DNA of 64,000 bases from Eleusine coracana subsp. coracana (Eukaryota > Streptophyta > Magnoliopsida > Poales > Poaceae): the NCBI GenBank assembly GCA_032690845.1, contig CM064417.1, positions 14,910,501 to 14,974,500 of the forward strand, given 5' to 3'. The position numbers were made by a program, and so were the translations under genes. The notes under the pieces are model-generated. The model was not told the origin of the DNA, did no database searches, and was given only the letters and a program-made list of their open reading frames with translations. Positions 11,438 through 21,668 of this stretch are shown here, in pieces (the first letter of the stretch is position 1; each line of letters starts with the position of its first letter).

Positions 11438-13196
11438 CTAAATTTGTGCGCTGCGCAGTAGGACAGAGTCCAGAGTGAGTCCTGGTCCGAAGCCGAAGAC
11501 CACGCCCCAGTCACACCCCTCCCCCGTGGTGCATTGGCCCTCCGCGACGGACCGCCGACGCATCTCGTCGAGGATGAACCATACGCACGCGCTGGACATG
11601 TTCCCATATTCGGCGAGCACCTTGCGCGAGGCTTCCATCTTCTCCGGTTTGAGCCCCAGCGCGGCCTCCACCAGGTCAAGGACCCCGCGCCCTCCTGGGT
11701 GCACAGCCCAGAACATGGAGTTGCGGTCGAGGTCTTCCACGCCAGCGCCACGGAGCATCTCCATGAGACCTGCCTCGATGTTCTTGGAGATCAGAGACGG
11801 CAGCTCCTTGCCCAGGAAAAACAAGAGGCCCGCCTCCCTGAGGAACACGTTCACCGCGCCGCCCGTCTCCGGTATGAGGAGCTGCGACGCGTGCACGATG
11901 TCGAAGAGCCGCTTCTCCTCCTCCTCCGCGATCGGGTGCGCCCCGACGATGACGGCGGACGCCCCGTCACCGAAGAGCGCCTGGGCGACGAGGTTGTCCA
12001 TGCGGGCGTCGTCCAGGCCGCGAAAATGCTTCACGATCGTCTCCGCGCAGATGGCGAGGACCCGGGATCCCGGGTTGTTCTCCGCGAAATCTTTGGCGAC
12101 ACGGAGAGCCGTGGCGCCGGCGGAGCAGCCCTGGTAGTAGAGTGCGACGCGTCGGACGTTTGGCGATAGGCCCAGGAGGCGCACGATGTGGTAGTCGGCG
12201 CCGGGCAAGTCGCTGCCGCCGCTCGTGGAGACCACGATGAGGTGGGTGATGTCCTCCACCGGTCTGCCCCACTCCTTGAGCGCTGCCGCGGCTGCGGCGG
12301 CACCGAGTTCCGGGACTGCCTTGGCGGCGATGGCCTGGCGCGTATCCAGAGTGGGGGCCATGTAGGTTGCCATTCCAGGGTTAGCAGCCAGCATCGCCTC
12401 GTCCACGTAAGTGTGTCTCTTCTTGATGCCTGATTTCTCACCTGCAGTTTCATTGCACCAAACAAAAAAGGGGATAAATTACGAAATTAAGTGTCTCTTC
12501 TTTCATGCATGAACTACTCCTCACAGATGTGCTAAATATGTTTTGAACGCTTTGGCAGATCTCTGATGGATCTACCAATATAATTCGAGATCATACAAAC
12601 TAGCGACTAGCTAGAGAAGCCTTCTTAATTCCTTGCTACAAATATAGAGTAGAAAGGATTTTTTTTTCTCCACTTCATGTGTAGCTACTCCCACATACTA
12701 TATCTCACAAATTTTCGTTAGCTGAACCGGTGGAGGGTATCGTGTTAGACCATCCAGAGCACTGTGTCTGTCGAGTATGCCAGCATACATCGAATGTGTA
12801 GACATACTCATTTTTATATGCCAGTAAATATGAGATATCACTATATTTTACAAAATAGAGACTCACTGGCAATTTAAATGTAGCATGTGCTGGTGGAGCC
12901 ATATGTAACCTTTGGCCATGGCGGGAGAAGTGATCAACAAACAACAATATAGTGAATACAAGTTGTACTCACTAGACGCTATATGTGTGTGGTGCCAATG
13001 TTCAAACAAAAGGGGGCTATCCAAGTGGATACATACAGATGCGCCTGAACTTGTCCTTGAGGTCCTGTTTGTGGTCGTTGCCGGTGACATGAAAATAGAA
13101 GTCCGGGAAGGTGCTCTGCTGCATCACATTGCTCGGGTTCGCTGTCCCGATGGCCAAGATGGAAGCATGCGCGCTTTCCTTATTGAGGCTCGACAT
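11438..13196 (-). CDS. Type III polyketide synthase (CHS superfamily)
   Basis: A homodimer-type condensing enzyme family that joins a CoA starter with malonyl-CoA units; this copy's product is unknown. Two exons: 13196-13037 (53 codons plus one base) and 12441-11438, with a GT-AG intron of 595 bp. The intron splits a Cys codon as T|GY, the conserved position in chalcone synthases. The start is fixed by an in-frame TAG directly before the ATG. The 387-residue length is normal for the family. The catalytic triad is intact: Cys159 in GCSAG, His301 in AVHPGG, Asn334 in YGNMSS. The GFGPG loop (370-374) and the usual C-terminus are present. Aligned by eye to alfalfa CHS2, the pocket differs (T132S, S133G, T194I, V196K, T197H, G256V; Phe after Cys is Ser), so it is probably not a chalcone synthase. 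Exon 1 (FPDFYF, LKDKF) resembles grass curcuminoid-synthase-like enzymes. Confidence 0.93.
12442..13036 (-). other. Intron of the polyketide synthase gene
   Basis: The donor is GTATGT right after the split Cys codon and the acceptor is CTGCAG just before the GT that completes it. The intron is AT-rich compared with the exons, and no transposon ends are visible inside it. Confidence 0.88.
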
Positions 13197-13300
13197 CTAG
13201 TCTATGCCTCTGCCTACTACTTGGATGGTCTAATCTTGAATTGTTTGAGCACAAATAATAAAGGTCAGGAGGTGTGCCTTTGCCATGTTCCGAGTCGATC

Positions 13301-13310
13301 TACTTATAGT
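13301..13310 (-). promoter_or_regulatory. Candidate TATA box of polyketide synthase
   Basis: Read on the minus strand the site is ACTATAAGTA, about 105 bp upstream of the ATG. That would leave a 5' untranslated region of roughly 75-80 bp, a plausible length. No other convincing TATA lies closer. Confidence 0.45.
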
Positions 13311-14088
13311 GCGAGTGAGATCTATACGGTCCTAGCAACCTATGCATAACTCGGTTTGTTAGGTTCATTGTGTGAAACCAGCTGACATGAATTAAATCCT
13401 AGAATTGATACAGATGTTTCATTTAAAAGTAATTATTTTTTTTAGTGGCAAGCGATATCCCTATCGACAGTGAGGCGCTTGTGTGTGGTAACTTTATGAA
13501 TCTCAAAATCGAACTGGACCAGTCATATAGGAATAGAGTGTGTGTCCTTGTATTTATAGGGGTGAGTATTCGGATGTATGAGTAAGGGTCAAGTATAAAC
13601 TACAAGCTAGACCGCAGTTATATATACATGCAATTATTATTTTGTGATCCGACATTATTACTCTAATCACATGGGGGATGCTGCAGATAGGGAACATTTG
13701 GTGTTGCACATGGTTCAGCCAGTGATGAGATGCATTATTAAATACTGTTTGATGTATGACATCTTTTGAGACGGGCTGGCTCCTCGAGGTCGAGTGCAAA
13801 AGGTGGCTCTCTACAACAGGCTGAGTACTCCAGAGCCAATCTTGTTCCATGCAAGTTTGGATCTAATTAATCACCAGCATGCGGGCGACTCGCAGCTACG
13901 GCCATGAGCTATGATGGCGGCCCCACAGCTATTTAAGACAGTTGTTTACTACATGGAAGTTATTGGTTGAAGGAGCGCTGATTTCGCCCGCAAGCGCCGG
14001 CGACTCCGGAGTCGCCCGTTCCATTCTCTCTCCTTTCTCTCTCTCTTATTGGATGTTGCCCGCTCAAAAGATTTTATTATACTTGCTC
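13311..14088. other. Upstream intergenic DNA
   Basis: No gene seen. About 13442-13485 is an inverted relative (roughly three quarters identical by eye) of 19438-19478, centred on CCCTATCGACAGTGAGGCG. The word AAGTTTGGATCTAATT at about 13853 recurs near 19280, part of the duplication described in the findings. Confidence 0.5.
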
Positions 14089-14091
14089 TAA

Positions 14092-14299
14092 GGCCAGTTT
14101 TAGTGGAGCTTTTTATAAGCATTAAATAGTATATCACATATGTATTTTTTACTGACATGACATGATAATTATAAAGAGAGAGATAATTTTCTTTCATCCT
14201 ATATGAGAAGCCTTTCATTAGGATGAAAGGATGTTAGCTCACTTATCTAAAAACATGTTTTGGAAAGAGTATAATAAAAGAGATGCATTGAGACTGGCC
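14092..14299. mobile_element. Tourist-like MITE, 208 bp
   Basis: The termini GGCCAGTTTTAGTGG and, inverted, GGCCAGTCTCAATGC face outward, with TAA (14089-14091) and TTA (14300-14302) at the edges, consistent with a TWA target. It has no coding capacity. It abuts the next MITE directly. Confidence 0.65.
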
Positions 14300-14302
14300 T
14301 TA

Positions 14303-14651
14303 GGCTAATTCCAATCGATAGTTTCATTTTGATGTTTCCAAAAATGCCATGTCATCTTTACTAGTTTGAAACTATAAATGAAACCATACCATACCTCCAA
14401 TGCATAGTTTTATTTTGGTGTTTCATAGCACTTACTTATATATGGTTTTGTTGGTTGTCTAAAGAATGAAATGAAATTACTCCTCTCTAATGCTAGTTTC
14501 ATGGTGTTTTAATTTTCGGAAATTATGTAGACCCAGTTTCATCTAGATGAAACTCTTCTCATCTCTCTCTTTATAAATTTCTTGCCATGTCACCAAATTT
14601 ACTTATGTGGCATATTATTTAATGAAAATAAAACTCCCATTGGGAGTAGCC
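14303..14651. mobile_element. Tourist-like MITE, 349 bp
   Basis: The left end GGCTAATTCCAATCG pairs with the inverted right end GGCTACTCCCAATGG. TTA flanks it at 14300-14302 and 14652-14654, the PIF/Harbinger-type 3-bp duplication. Internally the word TAGTTTCATTTTGATGTTTC is partly repeated. Confidence 0.75.
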
Positions 14652-14654
14652 TTA

Positions 14655-15065
14655 GGTAATATATTATTAATGTTTGTTTAAGTATCATTAAGGCTTGATA
14701 GATATATTTAGAAATAATTATTGAAAAAAATCACATATTTATTTACCTACACCTTCCATTTCACAATGTTTTCATTCTAGTATTCAATTGTTGTCATTAC
14801 CACTTTTCGATATAATTTTATAAATAAATTTTTCTCCTCGCCACAAAAAGTTCACTCATCTTCTTGTTTCAGTCTATTTACTAAGGGCAACAATGCAAAT
14901 GACAACTATTACCGAAATGAGAGAATATTTTCGTCTCATAAAACATGTCTTCATACAAGCAAATCAACAACATTTCTTCTAGGTCAGCTTGAATAGATGT
15001 TAACACGAAAATAAATCATGGATCATTTGGGATCATATATTAGACACGGAGTAGCGTAAGATAGA
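14655..15065 (+). repeat. Dispersed direct repeat, copy A
   Basis: About 400 bp of AT-rich DNA from TATTATTAATGTTTGTTTAA to ATCATATATTAGACACGGAG. It is repeated with indels in the same orientation at 19501-19925. No coding potential. Confidence 0.75.
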
Positions 15066-15123
15066 TGCATAAAAAAATTTCTTAACCTACAATGTTTTAA
15101 CAGACGTTGAGCTATGCTGGTTT

Positions 15124-16189
15124 TACTATAACAAAAGGCACTGTAGCGGTGAAAGTCAAATCCGCATAATGACATATTTGAAGAAATTCGCCGCTATAGT
15201 TGTAAAATTATTTTTAGCGATGGATCATATTATGACCCACAACGTGGTACGTTCCTAAAAATCATCTTAATTTTTAGGAACATACCACATTGTGACCTGC
15301 AGCTAAAAATTAATTTTTAACGGCGGACCATATTATGATCCGCTGCTAAAACATGAGGTCCGTTTTATTTTTTTTTTCTAGCCCATTTGGCCCAACCCTA
15401 CCTTCTCTCATATATAATGGTCCCTCTAAAACCCTAACTTCCCACCCTCCACATTTCTTCACCAAGTCACCCTCCTTCCCTCCACTCTCTCTCCCTTATT
15501 CCCTCTCGACGGCGCCTCACCCAAGGCGTCCACTCCTGGCAGCGCCTCTCCTCCAGCAGGGTGCCGCTCCCTCCTCCGCCTAGGCCCTCGTCGGCCCCTT
15601 CTCCGCTCAGGCCCATGTCGCTCATCCCCTGGAGGCCTCCCGCCGCCCCTCCTTCGCATCGCTCCTCCTCCGACGCGGAGTGGACCGCCCGACCCTGTCC
15701 TCCGCTTCACCCCTCCTCCGGCGGGTGGATCCTGCGCGGGCGGGCGGCGAGTGGGCGACGATGGCAGTGGCACGTCCAGTGCGGGAGATGACGAATCCGA
15801 CATAGGAGGTGACGGATCCGATGGCGGATCTAGTGCTGGCGACTGGGATGGCGGTGGCGAGTGGCCAACGATGGTGGCGGCGCGCGAGCGACCAGATCCG
15901 GCTGAGGCTCACGTGCAGCGGCGCGTGGGCAGGCGGATCTGGCCGAGGCTCGCGTGCGGCAGCGCATGGGCGGGTGGCTAGGGTTCCATTTTTTTTCATA
16001 TTAATTCGTAGCGGCAGGTAACATTGTTACCCGCCGCTATTGTGGACATCTTAGCGGCGGTTTGTTCGGAGGTCAAAAAATCCGCCGCTACAAGTCCTAA
16101 TTATTAGCTGCGAAAGCATAGAGGCGGTACCCTTGTCCATCACTAATAATCGGGTTTGACGCGGCGCTATAGTGCCTGTTCTTGTTGTG
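15124..16189. mobile_element. Non-autonomous CACTA element
   Basis: The left end is TACTATAACAAAAGGCACT (first base C changed to T) and the inverted right end is CACAACAAGAACAGGCACT. TTT flanks both sides (15121-15123, 16190-16192), giving the 3-bp duplication of CACTA transposons. Subterminal TAGCGGCGG/CCGCCGCTA words repeat in both orientations near each end, as expected for transposase binding regions. A near-perfect hairpin lies at about 15238-15293 (CACAACGTGGTACGTTCC arm). No transposase; the middle is GC-rich and carries promoter-like DNA. Confidence 0.85.
15389..15437 (+). promoter_or_regulatory. Promoter-like block inside CACTA element
   Basis: In order: GGCCCA (15389-15394, a site II-type TGGGCC word on the other strand), TATATAA (15411-15417) and a telo-box AAACCCTAA (15429-15437). 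Site II elements plus a telo-box are typical of plant ribosomal-protein and other growth-related promoters. GC-rich sequence follows, with open frames on both strands but no recognisable protein, so a captured 5' gene end is an inference. Confidence 0.45.
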
Positions 16190-16192
16190 TTT

Positions 16193-17837
16193 GACACCTC
16201 CCTTCTGGTAATAGTGTATAACAAGGCCTGTGTCTGATAATCTTTTTCTTGTTGTGTGATTGTTTGTAACAAAGAAAACATTATGGCGGGATGTAGCTGA
16301 GATAGAGAGAGCACAAATAGGTAGTGTGGGCATCATGGCACATGAGAGATATAGGAAGAAGAGGACAAAGATTCTTTGCAAAAGCAGACACTTCTTCAGA
16401 TGGACTCATCTGCCATCATCAAAATTTAACACCACTAAAAATAAGACTTTGCTAGATGCACCAAATATGTTCACTACAGTTTATCTCATGTAAAAGTGAG
16501 GTTTTGTAGAAGAAACCTTATGATACCAGATTTTATTTTTTACAAATTAGAATGCTAACAAGCATAATCTGTGAGATCTGCTTAACTCCAGTGTAGGAGC
16601 CAACCAAACCGTGGAATGCTAATCAATTTTTCTTGTAAATTGACAAAGAAAGCATACAGTCAAATTCTCTGGATCACCAGCCCCAGATAGGCTGATGCAA
16701 AACTGATAATCACGAGATGTGAAAACCAGCCAATGGTTAGTAACTAAAATAAGCAAATCTGAACTTTTTTGGTTGATAGTATCGACAACCTCTCATAAGA
16801 CAACAATAAATAAAGCAAGTTGATACCGAATAAATAGGGTCAATATAAGCAATGTTAATATAGATAAAGTTGATGTTGATGAATGTGAAGAACTAAAGAT
16901 CTAGACCGTGATTATACCAAATAAAAGGGGTTTGATAAACAATCGGGCAATTGATGAATTAATTTAAGCATAAATATCTTGATCAAACTATGGCAAACTA
17001 TCGGCTAAATATTATGATGGAACTAAATCAACTTGATCATGATTAGTTTTTTTCTAATTCTATCGACCCAGTAGGAGATCAGAAGTCGATGCAACCCTAC
17101 AAATCTAAGTAGATCGAAATTAATTGAGGCAGTACTTAAGACAAAAATCAATAGAAATCAGATGTAACCTAATCAAATATCAATAAAGTGATTTGAATAA
17201 TAGATCTAAATCAAGAACTATCAAATCAAACAAATCACTGCAACAGATCGGACTGAACCGAGATAATATGCATTAATAAGTCAATGAAATAACCATAATT
17301 TAGCTCTATTACTGGATAACTAGCAATTTTATAAATAATTATTAGAATATTAAATTAATAAGAAAGTACTAAATAATATCGATAAAATTACCGAGAGTGA
17401 TGAATCCAGGTTTTTTGCAGAGATCGGAGCGGATGCAATAACGCCATGCAAGGGATCCTAACCCGAATCGATCATGACTATAATCTGAACGATTAGATTT
17501 TATTCCAAAAACAAAAAAATCTATTTGTAAGGAAAAAATATAACTACCCTAACTGGGTCCACTTTTCACGCTTTGCCTCTTCATCTCCTTGTTACTTAGT
17601 GGATATCGACTCCTCCGGCTTACAACTGGGCCTTTAACGGATCCCCTTTCCACACCTCGTCCCTTCGCATTCCTTTTACGCGGTCATTATCGAGTCCCTG
17701 CTGCTTACAACTTGGCTGTACCAATTTCCGTGCCAACAAATACACATTTTCAGCTCAATGCAAATTTATCTACACCTGTCACCATTTGATAAAATTAGTG
17801 AGTGTGGCGGAGCGCACCATCTTAGCTAGTATTTATA
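16193..17837. other. AT-rich intergenic, nothing recognised
   Basis: Only short frames are present. The DNA is AT-rich with no clear terminal repeats or splice-like coding structure. Confidence 0.5.
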
Positions 17838-18092
17838 CAGTGCTCAAGATCCAACCACCGAACATTTCTTTCGTCCTGTATATTTTGCTGCACCGGCTAA
17901 TTTCAATTCGTTTGATTGGGATTCACTGCACTCTTCTATATGCCACCCTTTTTTGGCTCGGGAGTCCGGACAAATTAGAGTGAGAATATCTTGATCATCC
18001 CATGTTGCTCCCAGGATTTTTTTTAGTATTTGTGATCCATGTGTCTCTTCATACAAGGCTGCTAACACTACTACAAAAATTATTTTCAGCAA
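17838..18092 (+). repeat. Duplicated segments C and D
   Basis: 17838-17935 (CAGTGCTCAAGATCCAACCA onward) recurs with indels at 19929-20047. 17955-18090 (GGCTCGGGAGTCCGGA onward) recurs at 18557-18668. The end of the second block, CACTACTACAAAAATT at 18067, resembles a CACTA 5' terminus, but no matching 3' end was found. Confidence 0.65.
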
Positions 18093-18556
18093 CGGGCCAT
18101 AAATGGCTTTAGCAGCGTGTTCAAGAAAAAAAAAACAGATTTAGCAGGACATCTACCACTAACAAAATGTTATTAATATGTTTTTTTAGAACATGCCTTT
18201 CATTCATCACTACGGTTGTCACTAGTTACACAAAATAAGGTGTGGTAGCGACTGGTACTACCCATCACTATCGCACTACCAGCTGACACTACTTAGTGAC
18301 AGACATGCCTCTCCTGATCCATTTTTGTAGCGGGAAATAGAATGATCACTAATAATCATCAAAATACATTCTTTGCTAAAAATGTTTTTTGGATTAGTAT
18401 ACACATGTGAAATTGTTGGTTCAATAATGATTGTCCGAACAAATCAAAATATATATACCCTTGCAACAATGGACGGGGGAGTAGACAATTTTATGAGACT
18501 ATATAGAAATTTGTATAGAGAAACTCTATCACATCCCTCAATGTCCGCTACTAAAT
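18093..18556. other. Intergenic, possible decayed CACTA DNA
   Basis: Words such as ACTACCCATCACTATCGCAC between 18190 and 18310 look like subterminal CACTA-type repeats, consistent with the terminus at 18067. No gene is visible. Confidence 0.35.
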
Positions 18557-18668
18557 TTGGCTCGGGAGTCGGAACGAACCGGAGTGAGAATATCTCAATC
18601 ATCCGATGTCGCTGCCAGAATTTATTTAGTATTTGTCATCCACTGCAAAAACTGTTTTCAGCAAACAA
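18557..18668 (+). repeat. Second copy of segment D
   Basis: Matches 17955-18090 from GGCTCGGGAGTC through TTTTCAGCAA, with an internal deletion of about 20 bp. Confidence 0.65.
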
Positions 18669-19500
18669 TTAAAGAGAAGCTCAGTAGCACTAGAATTTTT
18701 GATAAATTTATGTTTCACAATGGGGTTCTTGGACCAGACATATGTAACTTAGTGACTCCATCAACCCTTAATAGGACTTAATTTTACTTATGACCGCATC
18801 AGGCTTTGATTGATCATTAACAGTGTTTCCAAAAGGTTTCAGAATCTGCACATTAAGAAAAATATGTATAGTCTCGAAGTTCCAAAACTACAAAGCTGGC
18901 CAAGACGCAAGACAGCGTGGTTAGTGCCTTCAAATTTGCATTTCGCATTTGTGAAGTGAAACGAGACAAAGTCACACAAGGGAGCAAGAGGACACACCAA
19001 CAATTTTGCCCTAACAAGAAGCCCGACCTAGGGATAATAAAACATTAAAATTGACATCCTTTATGGGCAGAGTAGATATTGATCCATGCGGAGACGAGAT
19101 CAGATAACTTTCTAAAACTCTTGGAACTACAGTAGCAAGCATTCGAGGGAGTCCAACAGCGAAGTACCAGGGCTCAAGATTGTTTAGTATGTGTAAAATA
19201 ATTAGTTGGTGTCTCCTCTTGTCCTATTTGGAGCACTGCACCTACAATTTTGTAGTCCAGTCAGGACCAGACGCTGCATGTAAGTTTGGATCTAATTTTG
19301 TTTTTAAAAAAATTAGACATAGTATAGTCTCAGATACTCACATACGTACAGTTATTCACTCGTATGAACACATGCACGGATATTCTACCCCTGTAAGTGC
19401 CTTAGATACTCTACCTTTGCTATTTACAAAGTCATCACAGACGCCTCGCTATCGACAGGGACATCGCCTCTCATTGAAAGACTAATTAGCCGTAAGATGA
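18669..19500. other. Intergenic with grass-type repeat
   Basis: No supported gene. At about 19290-19490 there is a repeat-like block (CTCACATACGTACAGTTATT, later CGCTATCGACAGGGACATCG) whose last part is an inverted relative of 13442-13485. Confidence 0.45.
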
Positions 19501-20047
19501 TATATTATTAATGCTTGGATCTAATTAATCATGAACTAGTATATATTCAATGATATTTTAATGTTTATTTAAGTATCATTAAGGCTTGATCAGATATATT
19601 AACAAATAGTTACAGAAAATAAAAAATCACATATTTATTTACCTACTCCTCACAATGTTTTCATTCTAGTATTCAATTTGTTTTTCTCATAATCATTGTC
19701 ATTCTCATTTTACAATATAACTTTATAAATTAATCTCTCTTCACTCCAAAAAGTTCACCCATCTCCTTGTTAGTCTATTTACTGGGCAACAATGTAAACG
19801 CAACTATTATGAAACTGAGGAAACATTGTCGTCTCATGAAATATGTCTTCATACAATAAATCCAACAACGTTTCTAAACAAACAGATCACGAATCATTTG
19901 GATCATATATTAGACACATAGCATTATTAACAGTGCACAAGATCCAACATCTGAACATTTCTTTTATACTATATCTTTGTCGCACCAGCTAATTATATCT
20001 TTGTCGCACTAGCTACTTAATGATTTGTTTGACTGGGACTAGCTGGG
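19501..20047 (+). repeat. Dispersed repeats A' and C' joined
   Basis: 19501-19925 matches 14655-15065, and 19929-20047 matches 17838-17935, both in the same orientation. Two sequences that lie about 3 kb apart upstream are side by side here. Confidence 0.7.
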
Positions 20048-20142
20048 ACGGATATTTGCAGTTTTATATTCGTTGTGCCACCGATTTGACGTGGCACAAG
20101 ATCCAATCAATCAGACGTTATTGATTATCCTATTTAAAGTTC

Positions 20143-20442
20143 TTGGGCAGCATGGCAACAGATTTGACGTGGCATGTGCCTTTCTACAGGCTGGTTGCAG
20201 CCACGACGAGAGATTCCGGCGCCTCGCCTGCACCTACTTACGTGCTACCCGCATGGTATGTTTTCGTGTGCTCTGCTTCGATCTGTATCAGCATGAAGAA
20301 AGCGCTGAGGTACTTCACCCGTTGCAGCTCGCCATGGCATGGCAGCAGCAACAATGACGCGATGGTGGGGCGGAGGCGGGTCACGCCCTTCGATGGCAAC
20401 AATGGTGTGGAGACTTCCACTGAGGTCGAGAAGACCTCGTAA
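20143..20442 (+). CDS. Hypothetical 99-codon ORF
   Basis: GC-rich compared with its surroundings. The ATG lies in a good plant start context (GGCAGCATGG), with CTATTTAAAG shortly upstream. The predicted protein has a hydrophobic stretch around residues 28-45 (VLPAWYVFVCSASICI) and a basic, Ser-rich C-terminal half ending EVEKTS. An alternative reading is an exon: TTTCTACAG before GCTGG looks like a splice acceptor, and GGTATGTT near 20253 looks like a donor. I do not recognise a family, and the minus strand is partly open too. Confidence 0.25.
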   Translation: MGSMATDLTWHVPFYRLVAATTRDSGASPAPTYVLPAWYVFVCSASICISMKKALRYFTRCSSPWHGSSNNDAMVGRRRVTPFDGNNGVETSTEVEKTS

Positions 20443-20683
20443 TTTTGTCTTATGGGGCATAATTGGTATTTTCAAAATTATACTGATGGTTAAACTCTTG
20501 TGTTGATACGAGGAGGATTAAATTTTAACATCAATGACATATAAGAGATATGCATTTTTTAGTGATGGACAAGATATTAAAGTTTAAGCCAGTAGCATAT
20601 AAGAAATTTTCCCTTGATCTTACTCTCAACTTGTTAACAAGATTTTGAGCTTATATATTTTATACGTAAGGAAGGCTTTCCAT

Positions 20684-21093
20684 CACTACCGGCTGTTTGC
20701 TGAGTGTTCGGGGATTTGTCAAATGCATTCTATTAGACATTTATAGAGGAGGTTAAGCGCAAGGTGGAGGTCGTTGGTTTGACTTCCACTGGACATGCAA
20801 CGTGCGAAAAACGCCCTGACTTGGGACCTGAGAGAGGGCGGACGGGCCTGGCCGGTGAGGGCCTCACCTTATTAAAAACCATTTTTTCTGTTTGTTTTGG
20901 TGATTTTTATATTATTTCTAAAAATTATTTGTCAAGTGTCTGTTTTGTCCCTCGGCAATGTACTTGCCGAGTGTACCATAAAAAACACTTACAAAGACTC
21001 TTTGCCAATTAATTTTTTGCCTGAGTGATGTTTGTCGCTACACTCAAGAAATCCTTTACAGTGTATTTGGACAAAGGCCAGTTTCCGGTAGTG
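20684..21093. mobile_element. Small CACTA element, 410 bp
   Basis: It starts CACTACCGGCTG and ends CAGTTTCCGGTAGTG, giving CACTACCGG inverted ends. CAT flanks both sides (20681-20683, 21094-21096). Subterminal GAGTGT and TTGCCGAGTG words match those of grass CACTA families. It is non-autonomous. Inside, at about 20775-20800, GGAGGTCGTTGGTTTGAC resembles a tRNA-type B box region. Confidence 0.85.
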
Positions 21094-21096
21094 CAT

Positions 21097-21455
21097 GTTA
21101 AGAAATTTTATAATCATTTTACTTAACAAACATTTATTTTGGATATTGAGCCGCTCTTATTGTTGGCATGTTGTGGCGACCCTCTTGGATGTTTAGGCAA
21201 GATGTTATACCTTCCTATAATTAATAACTATTATTATATATAAGAAAGTAGCTTAAGGAAACAACCACGTTCCGACATGGCTCCACTATTCCTTGTGGTT
21301 GGGAACAAGTAGAGCAAACATGGATCCACCAAAAAGTAAAAATCCACTAGATCACATGCTCCTAATCCATTTTATAAACAAGAACACCTGATTCCTCATC
21401 TTTTGAAATGTATTTTCTTCCATAGTATTTCAAGCTAGATCCGCATTCAAGTTTT
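21097..21455. other. Intergenic, nothing recognised
   Basis: AT-rich, with no gene or element ends seen. Confidence 0.5.
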
Positions 21456-21518
21456 ATGACGACAGATTTCTCCTGGCAGGATGAACTGATGAAGGCTACT
21501 CATGTTATAATAGCAAAT
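21456..21518 (+). pseudogene. Possible orphan exon fragment
   Basis: After a splice-acceptor-like TATGACGACAG, the frame reads DFSWQDELMKATHVIIAND, a protein-like stretch resembling the acidic post-motif segment of class I methyltransferases of the METTL22 type. It stops being protein-like at 21519, where LTR-like DNA begins (TGCTGTCGGTGCGAG). The rest of the gene is not visible nearby. The assignment is speculative. Confidence 0.25.
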
Positions 21519-21668
21519 GATTGCTGTCGGTGCGAGCAAGCACCTCCAAATGAGGGCCTGCGAGGCCGCCTGCGGGGAGAACGGATCAAGCTTCTCATGC
21601 AAGCTAGCAGGGAAAGGGGTGAACAACACAGATTTACCCAAGTTTGGACTGCTCGAGAACGTAATACC
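21519..21668 (-). mobile_element. LTR-like fragment left of nested element
   Basis: This stretch ends ...GAACGTA-ATACC, and across the 14.9-kb insertion the sequence resumes ...ATACC-CTACGTCCTGC at 36554. Together they read as one block resembling a grass gypsy LTR (GTAATACCCTACGTCCTGC), so the Athila-like element inserted into an older LTR. Confidence 0.5.

Noticed and set aside
11475..12169. Two long plus-strand frames (about 211-220 codons) opposite the polyketide synthase
   Set aside because: They are mirror frames of a GC-rich exon with strong third-position bias on the minus strand; no domain is present, and the minus strand has the full catalytic motifs and splice sites.
12912..13349. 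145-codon plus-strand frame upstream of the synthase
   Set aside because: It overlaps exon 1 and the splice donor of the minus-strand gene; exon 1 matches the family and this frame matches nothing.
15458..15999. GC-rich frames of up to 125 codons in the CACTA interior
   Set aside because: Open on both strands, rich in Pro/Arg/Ser from composition alone, no known motif; described as captured DNA, not as a gene.
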